Source: Himantopus leucocephalus (lineage: Eukaryota; Chordata; Aves; Charadriiformes; Recurvirostridae). Taken from it: DNA of 64,000 bases. Made by a program: the position numbers and the translations under genes. The notes beneath the pieces are model-generated. The model was not told where the DNA came from, did no database searches, and saw only the letters and a list, made by a program, of their open reading frames with translations. The stretch spans positions 10,980,305 through 11,044,304 of the forward strand of contig RSEF01000004.1 of assembly GCA_003993805.1 (NCBI GenBank), in the 5' to 3' direction. Numbering within the stretch: the first letter of the stretch is position 1; each line of letters begins with the position of its first letter. Below, one piece after another: positions 58,001-64,000 of this stretch.

Positions 58001-61000
58001 CTTTTCATTTTACATTCATTTTTCTTCCATTCATTATCAAAGTCTTTCTTCCCACTAGCCTGTTTATATTTTAATTTATGTGGGCTTTAACAACATACTG
58101 ACTCCAATACTGTCCTAATTAAATTAAATTTACTTGCATGGATTTGAACAGCAACCCATGTTGACCTCAAAACTACTCCTTTTTCTTCTTTCCAATATAT
58201 TTTACTGTCTATCAAAGAATTATTTTCCCCAGGCCTTACTACTGCTTCAGTCAGCCAATGCCTCTGTGCAACTAGTCCTGCAATACATATCCAGATTAGT
58301 ATTGCAGCTTTAATAAAATTACAGTCCAAATGCTAAATGGCCTGCACTGTTTAGTCCATAGATGTTATTTAGGGCACTTCAAATAAATAATTGCAGAGCA
58401 CCTTCTGACCACACAAGTAAGAAGGGACTATGATTTTAAGATAGGATTTTTCCCTGTAGCCATCATTCCCAATATTCTTCATAATTAAAACACTACTCAA
58501 ATATGTCTTTCTAGAATGGTCAAAGAATCGAAGCTGAAAGTATGGCTCACCTATGACTTTTCCTTTCATAGTACATAAATTCAACTCTGAGCAATCGCAA
58601 GAAAGTGCCAGTACTTTTCCTCCTACAGTGAAAGATAGTCTCACCTTTTGCACTTCAATTTTACCCTTCCAAACCCCAGATTTTCGAACATTTTAAATTA
58701 TTTATTTTTTAAGGTAAAATACATATACTTCTGTATCACCAGTTTGCCACTTCTGTTATGCACAGGTGTATTGCGCACCTTTATGTTTCCCTGTTTACAT
58801 TTCCTACATCTCCTTCCTTCCTACTGCAGGTTGTCTTCTTCCAGTGTAGAATCTTTTCTGGATAGAATTCTCATATGTAATGTCCAGTGAAAGAAATTTA
58901 GCTGTGAATTTAGCTTTCCTTCAAAAGAAAAATTATGATCTGTGATTGTACATATTAGTAGTAACTTCTGATCAGAAATAATATGATGGTTTGAATCAAT
59001 TAACCAACACATAATATTAGGGTGGGGGTTTTTGTGTCTATTTGTGAAAGGTGGATATAAAATCATATTGAGGGCTAATGTGTAATAGTAAACCTTCCCT
59101 GCCTTTAATAATTTGCATCTGAGAGTCTAGTTAATATATGGTTCAGGACAGGGAAGAAAAAACACAGGAGGTGTTTAGTTATGTATATGTTGTGTAATAG
59201 CTTGCATCACTATGATAGAAACAGACGTTGCTCTTAGATGTGTACCCCCAAACAACTACTCCCCACCCCCTGACAAGGCAGTGGGCTGATGGCCAGGCCC
59301 TTAGGGAGTGCATATGGAAAATATGGCAGCACAACATGCATTCTCAGTGCGTTCCAAGAGCTTGAGCTAAGACAGTCAAATTTCTCTCGGTCTCCTGAAG
59401 CAACATAGCTGTTCTGCAGCTAAACTCAGGACCAGTATGCAGCTGAATTCCTGATGCATCACTGAGCCTAAGCTTACCTGAGAGATTTCTACAGTACATT
59501 GGAGATGCTTCGGTTTAAATCGTTACACAACCCATCTAGCTAAGATGGAGTGGAACATCCTGCTAATACTGCCTGGAAGAAATAGGTCATGTAAGTTGGC
59601 CACTACCAATTGCCAAACAGAAATCAATTAAGAAATCCATGTACGGGGGGAAAAAAATAAAATAAAAAAAAAGAAATCAATGCTCATTGACACGGCCCCG
59701 TGAGTGGATGATATGCAGAGTACAAAGTAGTACTGACATATATTGATATAAACAGGAATGCAGCTATCTGTGATCCAGATGGGAAGAAAACAGTCTGCAT
59801 TGCATTGTGGATGCTCTGCCAGCATGGGACTGGGAACACATGCCACACTGAATGGGGCAAACAGAGGGACAGAGGGAGAGAACAAGCTATTGTTCATGTT
59901 GTTACCACACCTGCACATGTGGAATTTCAGACCAGAATGTTTGAATTGATGTTTCCCCTCAATTCTTTTCATAACAAACTTTGAAAAAAAAATTTAAAGT
60001 GTATGAAGTATATGTATATATGAATCTACAAATATACTTTGTACTCTATGCACCCTGTCCATGTCATGTATACAAACACACATACAATGCCTTGATGTAT
60101 TGACATCTTACTGACTGGGCTGTATTTTAGCTGCCCGTAAACTGTAATAAGTTTGCTTATAAAGTAACTCAGGAAACCAGGGGTAAGATGACATGCTCCT
60201 TAAGATATTCTGATTCAAATAATTTTTTATATGTTAGTTCCTGTTTAATGGCATAAGCAAAACACAGGTACGCCATACTCCCCCCGCCCTTTTTTTTTAA
60301 TTACTTTTAAAATAAGATCTTTCCTCCATTTTTTGTAGACTAGGTAGTCTAAAAATCCATTACAGTGATGAACACCAGTTCACAATTTTCACTGATCACT
60401 CAACCAGCAGTCAGATTTTAGTACAATAATCTATTAATGTTTCAAGATTTAGTACAGGATAAGAATACAATTATGTTATTTTAAAAGTGTATTTCAGTTG
60501 TTAATAAAGGCAGCATCAGACGTCTTACCATTCAATTATTGTCATTATTTAAAATAATTAAGAGAAAGTCTTAATGATGCTTTTTGGTTAGGTAAATTTA
60601 AATTCTCAGAAATAATTACAGATTAAAATAGATATTATACTCAGTCTTGTAAAACTTTTACTTATGATCCTTGCTCAGTAAGAAGCTGCAAGAATTGAAC
60701 AATGTGTTGTGCATAGCGGCAAGGCAAAAATGTCAGAAGCAAGAGAATAACCCCCAAGAGCAGAGCCACAGGCAGCAGACTCAGTCAGCAGAAAACTCAC
60801 GGTATGGGCAGGAAGATAAAAATTTAGAAGCAAGGAGAAAAAGAGAACAAAACACGACCCAACACCCAAAAAACCTCGGCACTTTAGAGCCAGAGTGAGA
60901 AAGGAAGGGTAAGGGCTTGAAGGCAGGAGGCTAAATAAATGATACCAAGAGCTGGAAAATCCCCATACTGCTTTAAAAGAAAAAATAAGGTCATGACACA

Positions 61001-62406
61001 GCACAGTAAGGGAAAAGCTGCGCTACTGACCAACAGCAGGGCCAGCATTTAAGACGTACAATTTCTTTGTTTAAAAAAGAAAAAATAATAATAATAAAAA
61101 AAACCAGCAAGGGTCCTCCTAGCAGGCACGCTTGACTGAAGGGCGCTCTGTTTCCAGAGGAAACTTCTTTGGTCGGCTATTTCTGACTAGTGTCAGGGCA
61201 TAGCACTGCATTGCTCTTTAGATAACATAACAGAGTGGGGTATTTAGCTTCCTTTTATATGGAAAATGTTTCAGAGGAAAGACTCCTGAGTTTTATTTTA
61301 AATGTTTCCAAAACACAAAAGCTTTTTGGGTTATGCAGTATCCATCAGTTTACAGGTATGGCTGCGTCAAAGCCAAAAGCATATCTCTGATTTGATATAC
61401 ATGTTATTTAGTTTGTAAGAGTAGATCTCAAGCTAATTAAGTGTATTTTGTAATTACAGGTACTTGCAAGAAACATATGCATAATAAAAAGTACGTCATA
61501 CTGCTTTTTTCTTAGATCAAGTGCATTTTTCCTGATGTTTTCTATTTTACTGTGATTTTCACTGTTGGAGACAATTTATCTTATCAAAATCCCACAGTAT
61601 AACCTCTTTTGTGCAAAAGCAGAACTCCTGATAAAGAAATAAAATACTGGGAATGTCACATGTAATTTACCCATGTAATTTTACTTTTTTGTATTTTCAA
61701 TATCCTTTCACCTATTCACCTACACAAAGTTATTTTTTCTTTAGAATTGAATTAATACATGGCATTTTATCAGCTGGTAGGAATTAAATAACAGAGAAAA
61801 AAGAATTTTCTGATATCAAATACTTTGTTAAGAGGTTAACTGAATTAATAACCCATTACATGAAAAAACAGTTTTCTTCCAAATTTGGATTCTTCCAGGT
61901 TCCTAAAAAAAAACCCCAACAAACAAAACAACCACCTTTAAATTGACACACGTCTGTACTTTAGATAAAATCAATTTCATCATTCCAATCTTGTCTTAAA
62001 GCTCATTTTAAACAGTCTTCCAGTCTAATTAGCGTTACCTTCTGGCTCCTTAGTACCATCCTTTTGAATGCTGGCACGGTTAAAACACTCAGGTCTACTT
62101 GGTTTGGCAAATGTCAGTGAAATATGAGGGCATATGGTATATAATTACAGAACCATATGGATGCCAGTAGTGATAGTCAACTGTATTTGAATGCAAGACC
62201 AAGAAAGTTAGAGGAAGAGCAATAGAAGACCATCGTACATAATCATAAAATGGATATATATAATTTCTTGACAGCTGAAAGAATCCTGTAGATGTTGATG
62301 TTCGCTTTAATGAAACAAAGTCACTGTGTCTGTAGAAGCATGTAGCTGTGGAGTGCAGTCTACATTATTTTACTTTTGGTTTGGAATTCATAAACCCAGA
62401 CTATTA

Positions 62407-64000
<1,594 letters not shown>

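Noticed and set aside
60671..61004. Overlapping open frames on both strands (75 and 109 codons)
   Set aside because: They arise from a purine-rich stretch. The plus peptide is lysine/glutamine-rich and the minus one leucine/serine-rich by composition, and neither is recognisable.

Overview
The window looks like nuclear DNA from a bird. It is AT-rich and has large introns with canonical GT-AG boundaries. It carries several copies of the CR1 LINE, whose 3' ends have the form usual in birds (a 'ggttggaactagatgatcttt' type sequence followed by a short ATTCTATG-type tail). One 100-N gap, one 19-N gap and four single Ns mark it as a draft assembly.

Only one gene can be supported: CNKSR2 (connector enhancer of kinase suppressor of Ras 2, CNK2), on the minus strand. 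It fills the whole window. I can place eight consecutive coding exons, numbered 2-9 by comparison with the human gene from memory. They total 893 nt, every splice site is canonical, and the reading frame joins without a break across all seven complete introns. From right to left they encode most of the N-terminal SAM domain (62434-62597), the CRIC domain (46656-46858, 45141-45228, 37798-37839 and most of 33098-33217) and the PDZ domain (end of 33098-33217, then 23384-23443, 18355-18423 and 6241-6387). The start-codon exon and promoter lie to the right of position 64000. The proline-rich region, PH domain and C-terminus lie to the left of position 1.

The rest is intron, with sizes from 1.4 kb (between exons 3 and 4) to 15.6 kb (between exons 2 and 3). 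Recognisable intronic content is sparse: CR1 fragments at about 19073-19198, 41660-41734, 49791-49887, 49890-50312, 51052-52086 and 54919-55000; a possible LTR-like segment near 7785; a few microsatellites and homopolymers; and a G-run tract at 47656-47679. A GC- and CpG-rich pair of blocks (about 39120-39480 and 39890-40030) stands out from its AT-rich surroundings and could be an intronic regulatory or alternative-promoter region.

I found no operon, CRISPR array, tRNA or rRNA gene, or novel multi-gene system. The observations most worth a second look are the CpG-rich intronic blocks, a 23-bp near-perfect hairpin at 1361-1417, a CR1 tail flanked by inverted TG/CA arrays, a near-identical 114-bp duplication across a single N, and uneven amino-acid divergence that is concentrated in the CRIC exons.
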